A stretch of 64,000 bases of DNA from Crenalkalicoccus roseus (GTDB lineage Bacteria > Pseudomonadota > Alphaproteobacteria > Acetobacterales > Acetobacteraceae): NCBI RefSeq assembly GCF_004761865.1, contig NZ_SJDM01000002.1, positions 314,326 to 378,325 on the forward strand, written 5' to 3'. Shown one piece after another: positions 1-8,719 of this stretch (position 1 is the stretch's first letter; each line of letters begins with the position of its first letter). The notes beneath the pieces are model-generated. The model was not told where the DNA came from and searched no databases. It worked only from the letters and a program-made list of their open reading frames with translations. The position numbers and the translations under genes are program-made.

Positions 1-1
1 C

Positions 2-427
2 GCGCTGCTGGCGCTGGTGCTGGCCCAGAAATCGCTCGGCGTCTCGGCGGTGATCGGGGTGCTGATGCTGATGGGCATCGTCGCCAAGAACTCGATCCTG
101 CTGGTCGAGTACGCGATCGAGGCGCGGCGCGGCGGGCTCGAGCGCGGCGCGGCGCTGATGGACGCGGCGCGCAAGCGGGCGCGGCCGATCGTCATGACCA
201 CCATCGCGATGACCGCGGGCATGGCCCACATCGCCATGGGCATCGGCACCGAGGCGGAGTTCCGCGCCCCCATGGCGATGGTGGTGATCGGCGGCCTCGT
301 CACCTCGACCCTGCTCAGCCTCGTCGTGGTGCCGGCGGTCTACCTGGTGATGGACGATTTGGGCCGCTGGCTGCGCGGCCTGGGGCGGCGGCGCGGCGCG
401 GGCCGGGCCGGTGCGCTGCCGGCCTGA
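2..427 (+). CDS. RND efflux permease, C-terminal fragment
   Basis: This is the 3' end of a gene that begins before the window; about 141 codons are visible, ending in TGA. The product is the last transmembrane part of an inner-membrane RND (AcrB-like) proton-driven exporter. The stretch GIVAKNSILLVEY matches the family's TM11 motif, including the lysine that takes part in the proton relay. Further hydrophobic helices follow around a second small-residue-rich region, and a basic tail closes the protein. The substrate cannot be judged from this fragment. It is a different paralogue from the pump at 38995-42114, which has asparagine at the equivalent lysine position. The family call is secure, but the subfamily is open. 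Confidence 0.85.
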   Translation, partial: ALLALVLAQKSLGVSAVIGVLMLMGIVAKNSILLVEYAIEARRGGLERGAALMDAARKRARPIVMTTIAMTAGMAHIAMGIGTEAEFRAPMAMVVIGGLVTSTLLSLVVVPAVYLVMDDLGRWLRGLGRRRGAGRAGALPA

Positions 428-448
428 GGCGCCGCGCGCGGCGCGGAA

Positions 449-466
449 CGGCCGGGTTGCCGGCCG
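449..466 (+). terminator. Hairpin after RND gene
   Basis: CGGCCGG (449-455) and CCGGCCG (460-466) pair perfectly around a GTTG loop, 22 bases after the RND stop codon. Only a short T-run (GCTTTGG) follows, so this is a plausible but weak intrinsic terminator. Confidence 0.35.
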
Positions 467-559
467 GGGCGCTTTGGCTATATGGCAGGGCCGTGCGGGC
501 GCCGGCGTCGGGGCCCGCGGCGACGGATGCGCGAGGCGGCAGCGGGGACGGCGACGGTC

Positions 560-1207
560 ATGAACTCGATGGAAGTCAACAAGGTGTTCGCCGCCATCCT
601 CACCGCCGGCATCGCCTTCATGGTGGCGGGGCTGGTCGGCGAGGTGCTGGTGCATCCCAAGCGCCTGCACGAGAGCGCGATCCGCATCGGCGACGTCGAG
701 GCCCCGACCGCCGTGCCCACTGCCCCCGCCGCCCCCGCCCTCGAGCCGATCGGGCCGTTGCTGGCGAACGCGGACCCGCAGGCCGGGGAGCAGCTCGCCC
801 GCCGGCTCTGCGCCTCCTGCCACACCTTCAACGAAGGCGGACGCCAGGGCGTCGGGCCCAATCTCTACGCCATCGTCGGCGCTCCCCACGCGCATATCGA
901 GGGGTTCAACTACTCCGCGGCGATGCGGGCGCTGTCCGACCAGCCCTGGACCTACGAGGCGCTCAACGCCTTCCTCGCCGCGCCGGCGCGAGCCATTCCC
1001 GGCACGCGCATGGCCTTCGCCGGCATGGGCAACGCGCAGCAGCGGGCGGACCTGATCGCCTATCTGCGCAGCATCACGCCCAACCCGCCCCCGCTGCCCG
1101 AGGCGGAGGCGCCCGCCGAGGCCCCGGCCGGGCAGCCGGCAGAGGCGCCGCAGCCGGCGGAAGCGCCGGCGCAGCAGCAGCCCGCGGCCGCCCCGACCGG
1201 GGGTTGA
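560..1207 (+). CDS. Membrane-anchored class I cytochrome c (CycM-like)
   Basis: This is a c-type cytochrome of 215 residues that probably carries electrons on the periplasmic face of the inner membrane. An uncleaved N-terminal helix (about residues 8-28) serves as anchor. The single heme motif CASCH lies at residues 84-88, and a likely distal methionine sits in PGTRMAFAGM. The last 40 or so residues are a low-complexity Ala/Pro/Glu tail. I chose the ATG at 560 because the hydrophobic anchor starts right after it; the frame stays open to 482, but that stretch is Arg-rich and unlike a signal sequence. In alphaproteobacteria such cytochromes (c552/CycM) link the bc1 complex to oxidases. That role is inferred here. 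Confidence 0.85.
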   Translation: MNSMEVNKVFAAILTAGIAFMVAGLVGEVLVHPKRLHESAIRIGDVEAPTAVPTAPAAPALEPIGPLLANADPQAGEQLARRLCASCHTFNEGGRQGVGPNLYAIVGAPHAHIEGFNYSAAMRALSDQPWTYEALNAFLAAPARAIPGTRMAFAGMGNAQQRADLIAYLRSITPNPPPLPEAEAPAEAPAGQPAEAPQPAEAPAQQQPAAAPTGG

Positions 1208-1224
1208 ACCCGCCCACGGGCGCC

Positions 1225-2082
1225 ATGCGCGATCCCGCCCGCGACATGCCCGCGCCGCCGGCGATGCCGCCGCTGGCGGCGCTGGCGGCGCGCTATGGCG
1301 CCGCCGCGGCGGCGCCCGCGGCCGCCGCCTGGAACGACACCATCGCGCTGCTGCTCGCCCACCGCTCGGTGCGCGGCTACCGGCCCGATCCGCCGCCTCC
1401 CGGCACGCTGGAGGCGCTGGTGGCCGCGGCGCAGTCCGCCGCCACCTCCTCCAACCTGCAGGCGTGGTCCGTGGTGTCGGTCACCGATCCCGCGACCAGG
1501 GCCGCCCTCGCCAGGATCGCCAACGGCCAGGCGCATATCGAGGAGTGCCCGATCTTCCTCGTCTGGATCGCCGACCTCTCGCGCCATGCCCGCCTGGCCG
1601 AGGCGGAGGGGGCGGCGCTGGAGGGGCTGCCCTATCTCGAGACCTTCCTGGTCGCGGTGATAGACGCGGCGCTGGCGGCGCAGAACGCCGTGATCGCCGC
1701 GGAATCGCTCGGCCTCTCCACCGTCTATATCGGCGCGCTGCGCAACCGCCCCGAGGAGGTGGCCGCCCTGCTCGGCCTGCCCCGGGGCGCGATGGCGGTG
1801 TTCGGCCTCTGCGTCGGCTATGCGCGGGAGGGGGCGGAGGGCGAGGTCAAGCCGCGCCTGCCCCAGGCGGCGGTGCTGCACCACGGGCGCTACGGCACCG
1901 AGGGCGAGGCCGCGCTGCGCGCCGGCTACGACCGGGCGCTGGCGGCGTTCTCCGCCCGCCAGGAGATGGCGCAGGCCGGCTGGACGGGGCGGGTGCTGGC
2001 CCGGCTTGGCCGGCTGCGCGCCCTGTCGGGCCGCGACCGGATGCGCGAGGCGCTGGCGGCGCTCGGCTTCCCGCTGCGCTGA
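1225..2082 (+). CDS. NfsA/Frp-like flavin nitroreductase
   Basis: This predicted 285-residue FMN oxidoreductase belongs to the nitroreductase superfamily. The HRSVRGYRPDP segment near residue 46 and SAATSSNLQAWSVV near residue 71 match the FMN-binding beginning of NfsA/Frp-type enzymes. The later LGLSTVYIGALRN segment fits the dimer and cofactor core. These proteins reduce nitro compounds, quinones or flavins with NAD(P)H in the cytoplasm; the true substrate here is unknown. The ATG at 1225 is used; ATG 1246 is an alternative, since the first 40 residues are Ala/Pro-rich. The gene starts 17 bases after the cytochrome c stop. Confidence 0.8.
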   Translation: MRDPARDMPAPPAMPPLAALAARYGAAAAAPAAAAWNDTIALLLAHRSVRGYRPDPPPPGTLEALVAAAQSAATSSNLQAWSVVSVTDPATRAALARIANGQAHIEECPIFLVWIADLSRHARLAEAEGAALEGLPYLETFLVAVIDAALAAQNAVIAAESLGLSTVYIGALRNRPEEVAALLGLPRGAMAVFGLCVGYAREGAEGEVKPRLPQAAVLHHGRYGTEGEAALRAGYDRALAAFSARQEMAQAGWTGRVLARLGRLRALSGRDRMREALAALGFPLR

Positions 2083-2142
2083 CCCCCCTGCACGCCGCCT
2101 CCCGCCTCCCCATCTGACACCGGGCCAAGGAGGGGGCGAGAG

Positions 2143-2691
2143 ATGAGCGCGAGCGAGACGGCGACCCTGGGCGGCGGCTGCTTCTGGTGCCTCGACGCGG
2201 TGTTCCGCGACCTCAGGGGCGTCTCGGAGGTGGTCTCGGGCTATGCCGGCGGCCATGTGCCGAACCCGACCTACGAGCAGGTCTGCGGCAAGCGGACCGG
2301 CCATGCCGAGGTGGTGCGCGTCACCTTCGACCCGGCGGAACTGAGCTACGCCGACCTGCTGCGCATCTTCTTCACCATCCACGACCCGACGACGAAGGAC
2401 CGGCAGGGCAACGACGTCGGGCCGCAGTACCGCTCCATCATCCTCTACGAATCCGAGGCGCAGCGGCGCACCGCCGAGGCGGTGATGGCCGGGGTGGCGA
2501 AGGCCGGCATCTGGGACGCGCCGCTGGTGACCGAACTGGTGCCGCTGGAGACGTTCTGGCCGGCCGAGCCCGAGCACCAGGACTACTTCGCCCGCACGCC
2601 CTGGAACCCCTACTGCCAGGTGGTGATCGCCCCGAAGGTGCGGAAATTCCGCCACGCCTTCGCCGACCGCCTGCGCCGCCCGGCGGCCTAA
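2143..2691 (+). CDS. msrA: Peptide-methionine (S)-S-oxide reductase MsrA
   Basis: This 182-residue enzyme reduces the S-epimer of methionine sulfoxide in oxidised proteins. The signature GGCFWC lies at residues 11-16, with catalytic Cys13. YAGG, GHAEVV and the QYRSIIL segment are the usual MsrA landmarks. Length and start are normal for the family. A good ribosome site (AAGGAGG) precedes the ATG. The gene is followed 17 bases later by msrB, so the two stereospecific reductases are probably co-transcribed as an oxidative-stress repair pair. No signal peptide is visible, which suggests a cytoplasmic enzyme. Confidence 0.96.
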   Translation: MSASETATLGGGCFWCLDAVFRDLRGVSEVVSGYAGGHVPNPTYEQVCGKRTGHAEVVRVTFDPAELSYADLLRIFFTIHDPTTKDRQGNDVGPQYRSIILYESEAQRRTAEAVMAGVAKAGIWDAPLVTELVPLETFWPAEPEHQDYFARTPWNPYCQVVIAPKVRKFRHAFADRLRRPAA

Positions 2692-2708
2692 GGAGAGGGA
2701 GGCAAGGA

Positions 2709-3149
2709 ATGGGCCTGTTCGGCAAGCGCGGCGAGGCGGCGCCCGCCGACTACCCGGTGCGGAAGCCCGAGGCCGAGTGGCGCCGGGAGCTGACCCCGGA
2801 GCAGTTCCGCGTCCTCCGCCAGCACGGCACGGAGCGCGCGGGCAGCAGCCCGCTGAACGCGGAGAAGCGGCCCGGCCTCTACCGCTGCGCCGGCTGCGGC
2901 CGGCCGCTGTTCGACGCCGCCGCCAAATTCGAGAGCGGCACCGGCTGGCCGAGCTTCTGGCAGCCGCTGGAGGGCGCGGTCGGCACCAGCACCGACCGCA
3001 GCTTCTTCATGGTGCGCACCGAGGTGCACTGCGCCGGCTGCGGCGGCCATCTCGGCCATGTCTTCTCCGACGGGCCGCCGCCGACCGGCCTCCGCTACTG
3101 CATGAACGGGGTGGCGCTGCGCTTCGAGCCGGAGGGGGGCGGGGGATGA
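2709..3149 (+). CDS. msrB: Peptide-methionine (R)-S-oxide reductase MsrB
   Basis: This 146-residue partner of MsrA handles the R-epimer of methionine sulfoxide. Two CAGC pairs (Cys60/63 and Cys108/111) form the structural zinc site. The catalytic cysteine is Cys131 in RYCMNG. The landmarks GTGWPSFW and GHLGHVFSDGP are present. The ATG at 2709 gives the normal N-terminus; the same frame is open much further upstream, but that stretch lies over msrA. The gene is the second of the msrAB pair. Its end faces the binding-protein gene on the other strand, 25 bases away. Confidence 0.95.
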   Translation: MGLFGKRGEAAPADYPVRKPEAEWRRELTPEQFRVLRQHGTERAGSSPLNAEKRPGLYRCAGCGRPLFDAAAKFESGTGWPSFWQPLEGAVGTSTDRSFFMVRTEVHCAGCGGHLGHVFSDGPPPTGLRYCMNGVALRFEPEGGGG

Positions 3150-3174
3150 GCGCCGCCCGCCCCGCGGCGGCGGT

Positions 3175-4203
3175 TCAGCGAATCGGCATGCCGTACATCA
3201 GCCCGCCGCGGCTCCACAGGTCGTTCAGCCCGCGCGGCAGGCCGATCGGCGATCCCTGGCCGAGGTTGCGCTCGAAGATCTCGCCGTAATTGCCGACCGC
3301 CCTGATCGCGTTGTAGGCCCAGCGGCGGTCGAGGCCCATCAGCGGCCCGTGGTCGCCGGAGACGCCGAGCAGGCGCCGCACCTCCGGGTTCTCGCTGCGC
3401 AGCGCCTCGTCCACGTTGGCGCGGGTGATGCCGAGTTCCTCGGCCAGGATCAGGGCGAAGACGGTCCAGCGGACGATGTCGAACCACTGGTCGTCGCCGT
3501 GGCGCACCGCCGGCGCCAGCGGCTCCTTGCTGATGATGTCGGGCAGGATCACGTGATCCTGCGGGTTCGGCAGCGCGCTGCGCACCCCCGCGAGCTGACT
3601 CGCATCCGTGCTGAAGGCGTCGCAGCGCCCGGCCAGGTAGGCGTGGCGCGTCTCGTCGTTCTGCTCGAATACCACGGGCTGGATGCGGATGCGGTTGGTG
3701 CGCGCCCAGTCGGCCAGGTTGAGCTCATTGGTGGTGCCGGTGGTGACGCAGATGGTCGCCCCCTCCAGCTCCCGCGCCCGCTGCACGTTGAGGCTGCGGC
3801 GCAGCAGGAAGCCCTGGCCGTCGTAGAAGGTGACGGCGGTGAAGTTCAGCCCGTTCGCCGTGTCGCGCGTCTGCGTCCAGGTGGTGGTGCGGGCCAGCAC
3901 GTCCACCTGGCCCGATTGCAGCGCCGGCAGCCGCGCCTGGGAGGAGAGCACGACCCAGCGCACCTTGTTCGGATCGCCGAGCACGGCGGCGGCGATCGCC
4001 CGGCAGGTGTCGGCGTCGAGGCCGCGGTAGATCCCCTGGCTGTCCATCACGCCGAAGCCCGGCGCGCCGGGATGGGCGCCGCAGACCAGCGCGTCCCGCT
4101 GCTTCACCGCGGCGAGCGTCGGGCCCGGGGCCTGCGGCTGCTGCGCCAGGGCCGGCGCGCCGAGCAGGGCGGCCAGGCAGGCCGCCGCCATGATCCGTCT
4201 CAT
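3175..4203 (-). CDS. aapJ: AapJ-like amino-acid ABC transporter binding protein
   Basis: This 342-residue periplasmic solute-binding protein belongs to the family 3 (general L-amino-acid, AapJ/BztA) group. A signal peptide is clear (MRRIMAAACLAALLGAPALA). LDADTCRAIAAAVLG, the RTTTWTQTRD segment and the NYGEIFERNLG segment near the C-terminus are typical of AapJ. The ATG at 4203 follows a good GGGAGGAAGAGGG ribosome site. No aapQMP permease or ATPase genes adjoin it, so it is either an orphan binding protein or works with a transporter encoded elsewhere. Confidence 0.9.
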   Translation of the reverse strand: MRRIMAAACLAALLGAPALAQQPQAPGPTLAAVKQRDALVCGAHPGAPGFGVMDSQGIYRGLDADTCRAIAAAVLGDPNKVRWVVLSSQARLPALQSGQVDVLARTTTWTQTRDTANGLNFTAVTFYDGQGFLLRRSLNVQRARELEGATICVTTGTTNELNLADWARTNRIRIQPVVFEQNDETRHAYLAGRCDAFSTDASQLAGVRSALPNPQDHVILPDIISKEPLAPAVRHGDDQWFDIVRWTVFALILAEELGITRANVDEALRSENPEVRRLLGVSGDHGPLMGLDRRWAYNAIRAVGNYGEIFERNLGQGSPIGLPRGLNDLWSRGGLMYGMPIR

Positions 4204-4364
4204 CCCTCTTCCTCCCCCGGCCGCCCCGGGGCGGCGTGTCGCTTCCTGCAACGAGCCTAGGCCGGGTTTCGCCGCCTGCCTATCGCGCATCGGGAGGCGG
4301 GCCGGCGATATTCCCGCCCCTCGCGCCGCCGCCTATATGCCTGGGCCTGACCCCCCGAGGCGCC

Positions 4365-5702
4365 ATGCAGACCAGCTTCACCGCCGAGCAGCTCCGCGAC
4401 CCGGACATCCGCGAGTCCAACCGGATCCTGCGCACCTGCGTGCATTGCGGCTTCTGCACCGCCACCTGCCCGACCTTCGTGCTGCTCGGCGACGAGCTCG
4501 ACAGTCCGCGGGGGCGCATCTACCTGATCAAGGACATGCTGGAGAGCGGGCGCCCCGCCACCGAAGAGGTGGCGCGCCACGTGGACCGCTGCCTCTCCTG
4601 CCTCTCCTGCATGACCACCTGCCCCTCCGGCGTGCACTACATGCACCTGGTGGACCACGCCCGGCGCCACATCGAGGAGACCTATCGCCGCCCGCCGGCG
4701 GAGCGGGCGCTGCGCCGGGCGCTGGGATGGCTGCTGCCCCATCCGGCGCGCTTCCGCGCCGCGCTGGCGGGGGCGCGCCTCGGCCGGCTGGCGGGAGGGC
4801 TGATCCCGGGCACGGGGCAGACGGCGCGGCGGCTGCGCGCCATGCTGCGCCTCGCCCCGGCGCGCCTGCCGCCGCCGAGCCCGATGCAGCGCCCGCAGGT
4901 GCACCGCGCCGAGGGGGCACGGCGCGGCCGGGTGGCGCTGCTCACCGGCTGCGCGCAGCAGGTGCTCGCCCCCTCCATCAACGAGGCGACGATCCGCCTG
5001 CTGACGCGGATGGGCGTCGAGGTGGTGATCGCGAAGGGCCAGGGCTGCTGCGGCGCGCTCAACCACCACATGGGCCAGCACGACCCCGCCATGCGCCTCG
5101 CCCGCGCCAACATCGCCGCCTGGAGCGCGGAGCTGGAGGGGGAGGGGCTGGACGCGGTGGTGATCAACGCCTCGGGCTGCGGCACCACGGTGAAGGATTA
5201 CGGCTTCATGTTCCGCGAGGAGCCTCCGCCCTGGAAGGAACGGGCCGAACGCGTCGCCGCCATCGCCATGGACGTCTCCGAGGTGCTGGCGAAATTCGGC
5301 TACGCGCCCCGGCGCGAGCCGCCCGGGCTGACGGTGGCCTACCACGCCGCCTGCAGCCTGCAGCACGGCCAGCGCATCACCACCCTGCCGAAGCAGCTTC
5401 TGCAGCGGGCAGGCTTCGCGGTGAAGGAGCCGCGGGAGGCGCATCTCTGCTGTGGCTCCGCCGGCACCTACAACCTGCTGCAGCCGGAGATCGCCGGGCG
5501 GCTCAGGGACCGCAAGCTCGCCCATCTGGGGGCGCTCGGCGCCGATCTCGTCGCCTCCGGCAATATCGGCTGCCTGACCCAGCTCGCCGGCGGCGGGCTG
5601 CCGGTGGTGCACACGGTCGAGCTGCTCGACTGGATGGCGGGCGGCCCGGCGCCCCCGGCGGTGGCGGGCATCGCCCCCCGCCCGCCCGCCGCCGCGGCCT
5701 GA
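4365..5702 (+). CDS. glcF: Glycolate oxidase iron-sulfur subunit GlcF
   Basis: This 445-residue subunit takes electrons from the flavoprotein GlcDE, which oxidises glycolate to glyoxylate at the inner membrane. Two 2x[4Fe-4S] ferredoxin motifs are visible at Cys25/28/31/35 and Cys76/79/82/86. Two CCG cysteine-rich domains follow (GCCGALNHHMG and CCGSAGTYN). The ATG at 4365 begins the standard MQTSFT N-terminus. glcD and glcE are not next to it, which is unusual because the three genes are normally clustered. A LutA-type lactate role is less likely given the two ferredoxin motifs and the length. Confidence 0.93.
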   Translation: MQTSFTAEQLRDPDIRESNRILRTCVHCGFCTATCPTFVLLGDELDSPRGRIYLIKDMLESGRPATEEVARHVDRCLSCLSCMTTCPSGVHYMHLVDHARRHIEETYRRPPAERALRRALGWLLPHPARFRAALAGARLGRLAGGLIPGTGQTARRLRAMLRLAPARLPPPSPMQRPQVHRAEGARRGRVALLTGCAQQVLAPSINEATIRLLTRMGVEVVIAKGQGCCGALNHHMGQHDPAMRLARANIAAWSAELEGEGLDAVVINASGCGTTVKDYGFMFREEPPPWKERAERVAAIAMDVSEVLAKFGYAPRREPPGLTVAYHAACSLQHGQRITTLPKQLLQRAGFAVKEPREAHLCCGSAGTYNLLQPEIAGRLRDRKLAHLGALGADLVASGNIGCLTQLAGGGLPVVHTVELLDWMAGGPAPPAVAGIAPRPPAAAA

Positions 5703-5727
5703 CCGCGCCGCCGGGCGGGGCGGCCGT

Positions 5728-6831
5728 TCAGCTCGCCACGGTGTCGGCCATCTTCGCGCCACGCCGGCCCATCGGCTTCTCCGGCTGCTTCGTCGTGTCG
5801 CGGGCCGTCTGGTGCTCCATCTCGGCGTTGAGCTCCGCGCCCACCAGCACCACGATGGCGGAGATCCAGATCCAGGTCATGAAGCCGACCACGGCGCCGA
5901 GCGAGCCGTAGGTCTCGTTGTAGCTGCCGAAATTCGCCACGTACCAGGAGAACAGGGCGGAGCCGACGACCCAGACCACGGCCGCGAAGGCGCTGCCCCA
6001 GCTCACCCAGCGCCAGCGCGCCTCCTTCCGGTCCGGCCCGTAACGATAGACCACGGCGAGGAAGACGGTGACGCCGACCAGCAGCAGCGGCCAGCGAGCC
6101 CAGCGCAGCAGCAGGTCGGCGGTGTCGCCGAGGCCGATGAAGCCGAGGATCACGGGCACCGCCACCACGCCGGCCATGGCGAACAGAATAAAGACGATCC
6201 CCCCCAGGGTGAGGGCGAGGGTGAGCAGGGTGCGCCGGAAGAAGCTGCGCGTCTCCTTCTCCTCGTAGACGACGTTCAGCGCGTCCACGAGCGCCTTCAT
6301 GGCCTGGTTGGCGCTCCAGAGCGAGATGCCGAGGCTGATGACCAGGCTGAGGCCGAGCGTGCCGCCGGTCTGGCCGGCGATGCGCGTCACCTGGTCGTTC
6401 AGGATCTCCATGCCGCCGCCCGGGATCACGCCCTCGAGCCCCTGCAGGTGCCGCTCCACCTCGGCCGGGTCGGCGAACAGGCCGTAGATCGAGACCAGCG
6501 CGGCCAGCGCCGGGACGAAGGCGAGCAGGGTGTAGAAGGTGACGCCCGCCGCCTCGGTCATGACGCGGTCCTCGGAGACCTGCTGGGCGGTGCGCTTGAG
6601 GATCGCCCACCAGCCGCGGGCGGGGATCTCGCTCGGCCGCTCCGCGTCCCGCCCGTGCGGGTCCGCGCCGCCCCGGCGGGCGGCGGCGGGCGGACGGCCG
6701 CCCTCGCCGGGCGGCTGCCCCCGCAAGGCGGCCCGCGCACGGGGCTGGGGGCGACGGGTTGCAGCGGCCAGCAGACCAGCCGCAGTCACGGCCGCGGCGA
6801 CAAAGGGGTTGGGCTTGCGGTCCGCTGGCAT
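5728..6831 (-). CDS. YihY/BrkB family membrane protein
   Basis: This 367-residue polytopic inner-membrane protein belongs to the YihY (formerly ribonuclease BN) family. The core has several long hydrophobic segments, and the family landmark GVTFYTLLAFVPALAALVS appears after an N-terminal cytoplasmic extension of roughly 100 residues. YGSLGAVVGFMTWIWIS and the GAELNAE motif near the end are also typical. The ATG at 6831 has a good AGGTGGAG site; longer in-frame starts add only low-complexity Arg/Pro sequence. The function is unknown, and the RNase assignment of this family was withdrawn. It is convergent with glcF. Confidence 0.85.
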   Translation of the reverse strand: MPADRKPNPFVAAAVTAAGLLAAATRRPQPRARAALRGQPPGEGGRPPAAARRGGADPHGRDAERPSEIPARGWWAILKRTAQQVSEDRVMTEAAGVTFYTLLAFVPALAALVSIYGLFADPAEVERHLQGLEGVIPGGGMEILNDQVTRIAGQTGGTLGLSLVISLGISLWSANQAMKALVDALNVVYEEKETRSFFRRTLLTLALTLGGIVFILFAMAGVVAVPVILGFIGLGDTADLLLRWARWPLLLVGVTVFLAVVYRYGPDRKEARWRWVSWGSAFAAVVWVVGSALFSWYVANFGSYNETYGSLGAVVGFMTWIWISAIVVLVGAELNAEMEHQTARDTTKQPEKPMGRRGAKMADTVAS

Positions 6832-6980
6832 GGGTGGCTCCACCTTTCGGGGCGCCGGCTTCCGGGCGGAAAGCTGCTGCGGCGCCTGCTGCTTGACGCG
6901 CCGCAGCGCCCGCGGTTCACGCTCCGTCTCCGCCGGCCATGCCCTTGCGCCAGGAGGCGGCCTGCCCGACTTCTCCCGCC

Positions 6981-7559
6981 ATGCGCTGGCTGCCCGTCCT
7001 GATCCTGCCGCTCCTGCCCGCCCCGGCGGTGGCCGAGACCGCGCCGCAGGCCCCGCCCCGGAGCGGGGCGGAGGCACGCCGAGCCGAACTCGACCGCGCC
7101 TTCGAGGCGCTGCGCGCGGCACCGGACGAGGGCGGGGCGGCGCTGGTCGAGGCGCGCATCCGCGCGCTCTGGGCCCAGGCGGCGAGCCCGGCCGTGACCC
7201 TCCTGCTCCGCCGCGGCCTGCGCAACATGGAGGCCGGGCTGCCCGACGAGGCGCTCGAGGATTTCGATGCCGCGCTGACCCTCGACCCCCGCTTCCCCGA
7301 GGCGTGGTACATGCGCGCCCAGGCCCATGCCCGGATCGGCGACGGCACCGCCGCCGCGCGCGACCTGCAGGAGGCGCTGCGGCTCGAGCCGCGGCACTGG
7401 CCGGCCCTGGCCGGCCTCTCGGCGCTGCAGGAGCAGAGCGGCGACGCCGCGGGGGCCCTGCGCAGTCTGGAGGCGGCGCTGGCGATCAACCCCAGGATGC
7501 CGGGCGGGGCGGAGCGCCTGCGCGTCCTGCGCCGCAAGGCGGAGGGCGACCCGACCTGA
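6981..7559 (+). CDS. Secreted tetratricopeptide-repeat protein
   Basis: This 192-residue periplasmic protein has a signal peptide (MRWLPVLILPLLPAPAVA). Three TPR-like helical pairs follow in the C-terminal half: GLPDEALEDFDAALTLDP, GDGTAAARDLQEALRLEP and GDAAGALRSLEAALAINP. TPRs bind partner proteins, but nothing shows which one. The ATG at 6981 is preferred over 6939 because it places the hydrophobic signal at the very N-terminus. The gene is divergent from the YihY gene with about 150 bases between, and it ends 8 bases before the convergent acyltransferase. Confidence 0.8.
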   Translation: MRWLPVLILPLLPAPAVAETAPQAPPRSGAEARRAELDRAFEALRAAPDEGGAALVEARIRALWAQAASPAVTLLLRRGLRNMEAGLPDEALEDFDAALTLDPRFPEAWYMRAQAHARIGDGTAAARDLQEALRLEPRHWPALAGLSALQEQSGDAAGALRSLEAALAINPRMPGGAERLRVLRRKAEGDPT

Positions 7560-7567
7560 CCCGACAG

Positions 7568-8650
7568 TCAGGCCCGGGCCAGCCCCGCCGTCCGTCGGGT
7601 GGCGCCCGGCAGGCCGAACAGGAAGGGCACCCGCTCCAGCACCCGGCCGAGCGCGAGCGCGACCGCCACGGCGAGCAGCGTCAGCACCGGCAGCAGGATC
7701 AGGCCCGGCAGCCATTCCGGCTGCGGCACCAGCGCCATCAGCACCCGCAGGGTGATGGTGTGCAGCACGTAGATCGCCAGGGTGTTGCGCCCGACCACCT
7801 GCAGGGGCGCGGCAAGCGGCGGAAGGTGGCGGCTCAGCCAGATGGCGAGGCCGAGGCCGGCCGGTACCGCGAGCAGGGAGAGCGACGCCACCACTGCCGG
7901 ATCCCGCAGGATGCGCACCATGTGCGCGAGCGCGCCCAGCGCCAGCCAGCAGAGCAGGAGCGGCAGCAGCACGCGGAGTTGCCCGAGCCGCGGCGCCGCG
8001 GCGCGCAGCCGCTCCGAGCCCAGGATGCCGAGCAGGAAGTAGGGGAAGTGGTAGAAGCGGTCGAGCACCGGCAGGCCGATCGCCTCGCCCCACTCCAGCA
8101 CGCCCGGCACGGCCAGCGCCAGGGCGATCGCCATCTGCGCCGCCGGGGGCAGCGGCCGCAGCAGCAGCGCCACGGCGAAGAACAGCATCAGCGCGTAGAG
8201 GAACCAGGTGTTGTTCCAGGTGACGAGCAGCGCCTCCACCGGCCCCTCGATGGTGTTGTAGTATTCCTGCATTCCCGGCGGCCCGAGGTCGCGCAGCGCC
8301 CAGGCGTGGATCCCGGCGTAGAGCAGCGACCACAGCGCGTAGAGCCAGGCGTAGTGCAGCACCCGCCGGCGCATCACCTCCCCCGCCGGGCGCCGCATCA
8401 GCCCCGCCGCGAGCAGGCCCGAGACCAGGAAGAACATCGGCATGCGCAGCGGGAACAGCAGGTAGTTGAACAGCGTGACGGCGAGTTCCTGCTGCTCCAT
8501 CGCCTGCGCCACGATGTCGGCGTGCAGCAGCACGACCATCAGCATGGTGAGGCCCCGCGCGGTGTCTATCCAGCCGAGGCGCGCGCGCGCTTGGTCGGAT
8601 GCGGGGGCGACAGGGGGGATCGCCGCGGGTCGTGAAACAATCTCCGGCAT
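7568..8650 (-). CDS. Acyltransferase 3 family membrane protein
   Basis: This 360-residue integral membrane protein has about ten hydrophobic segments. The N-terminal segment RLGWIDTARGLTMLMVVLLH is the family signature: an acidic residue before an arginine in helix 1, and a histidine at its end. These enzymes O-acylate sugars, glucans or lipids, and OpgC and exopolysaccharide modification enzymes are relatives. The target here is unknown because no polysaccharide cluster surrounds it. The start at 8650 (MPEIVSRP) is preferred; an upstream in-frame start at 8692 is possible. Confidence 0.85.
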   Translation of the reverse strand: MPEIVSRPAAIPPVAPASDQARARLGWIDTARGLTMLMVVLLHADIVAQAMEQQELAVTLFNYLLFPLRMPMFFLVSGLLAAGLMRRPAGEVMRRRVLHYAWLYALWSLLYAGIHAWALRDLGPPGMQEYYNTIEGPVEALLVTWNNTWFLYALMLFFAVALLLRPLPPAAQMAIALALAVPGVLEWGEAIGLPVLDRFYHFPYFLLGILGSERLRAAAPRLGQLRVLLPLLLCWLALGALAHMVRILRDPAVVASLSLLAVPAGLGLAIWLSRHLPPLAAPLQVVGRNTLAIYVLHTITLRVLMALVPQPEWLPGLILLPVLTLLAVAVALALGRVLERVPFLFGLPGATRRTAGLARA

Positions 8651-8719
8651 GGGACCTACCCTAGCCGCGGCCACCCTGGTGCTTCGCCTCACGCCGGCGT
8701 GGGGCCGGGGGCGGCCGGC

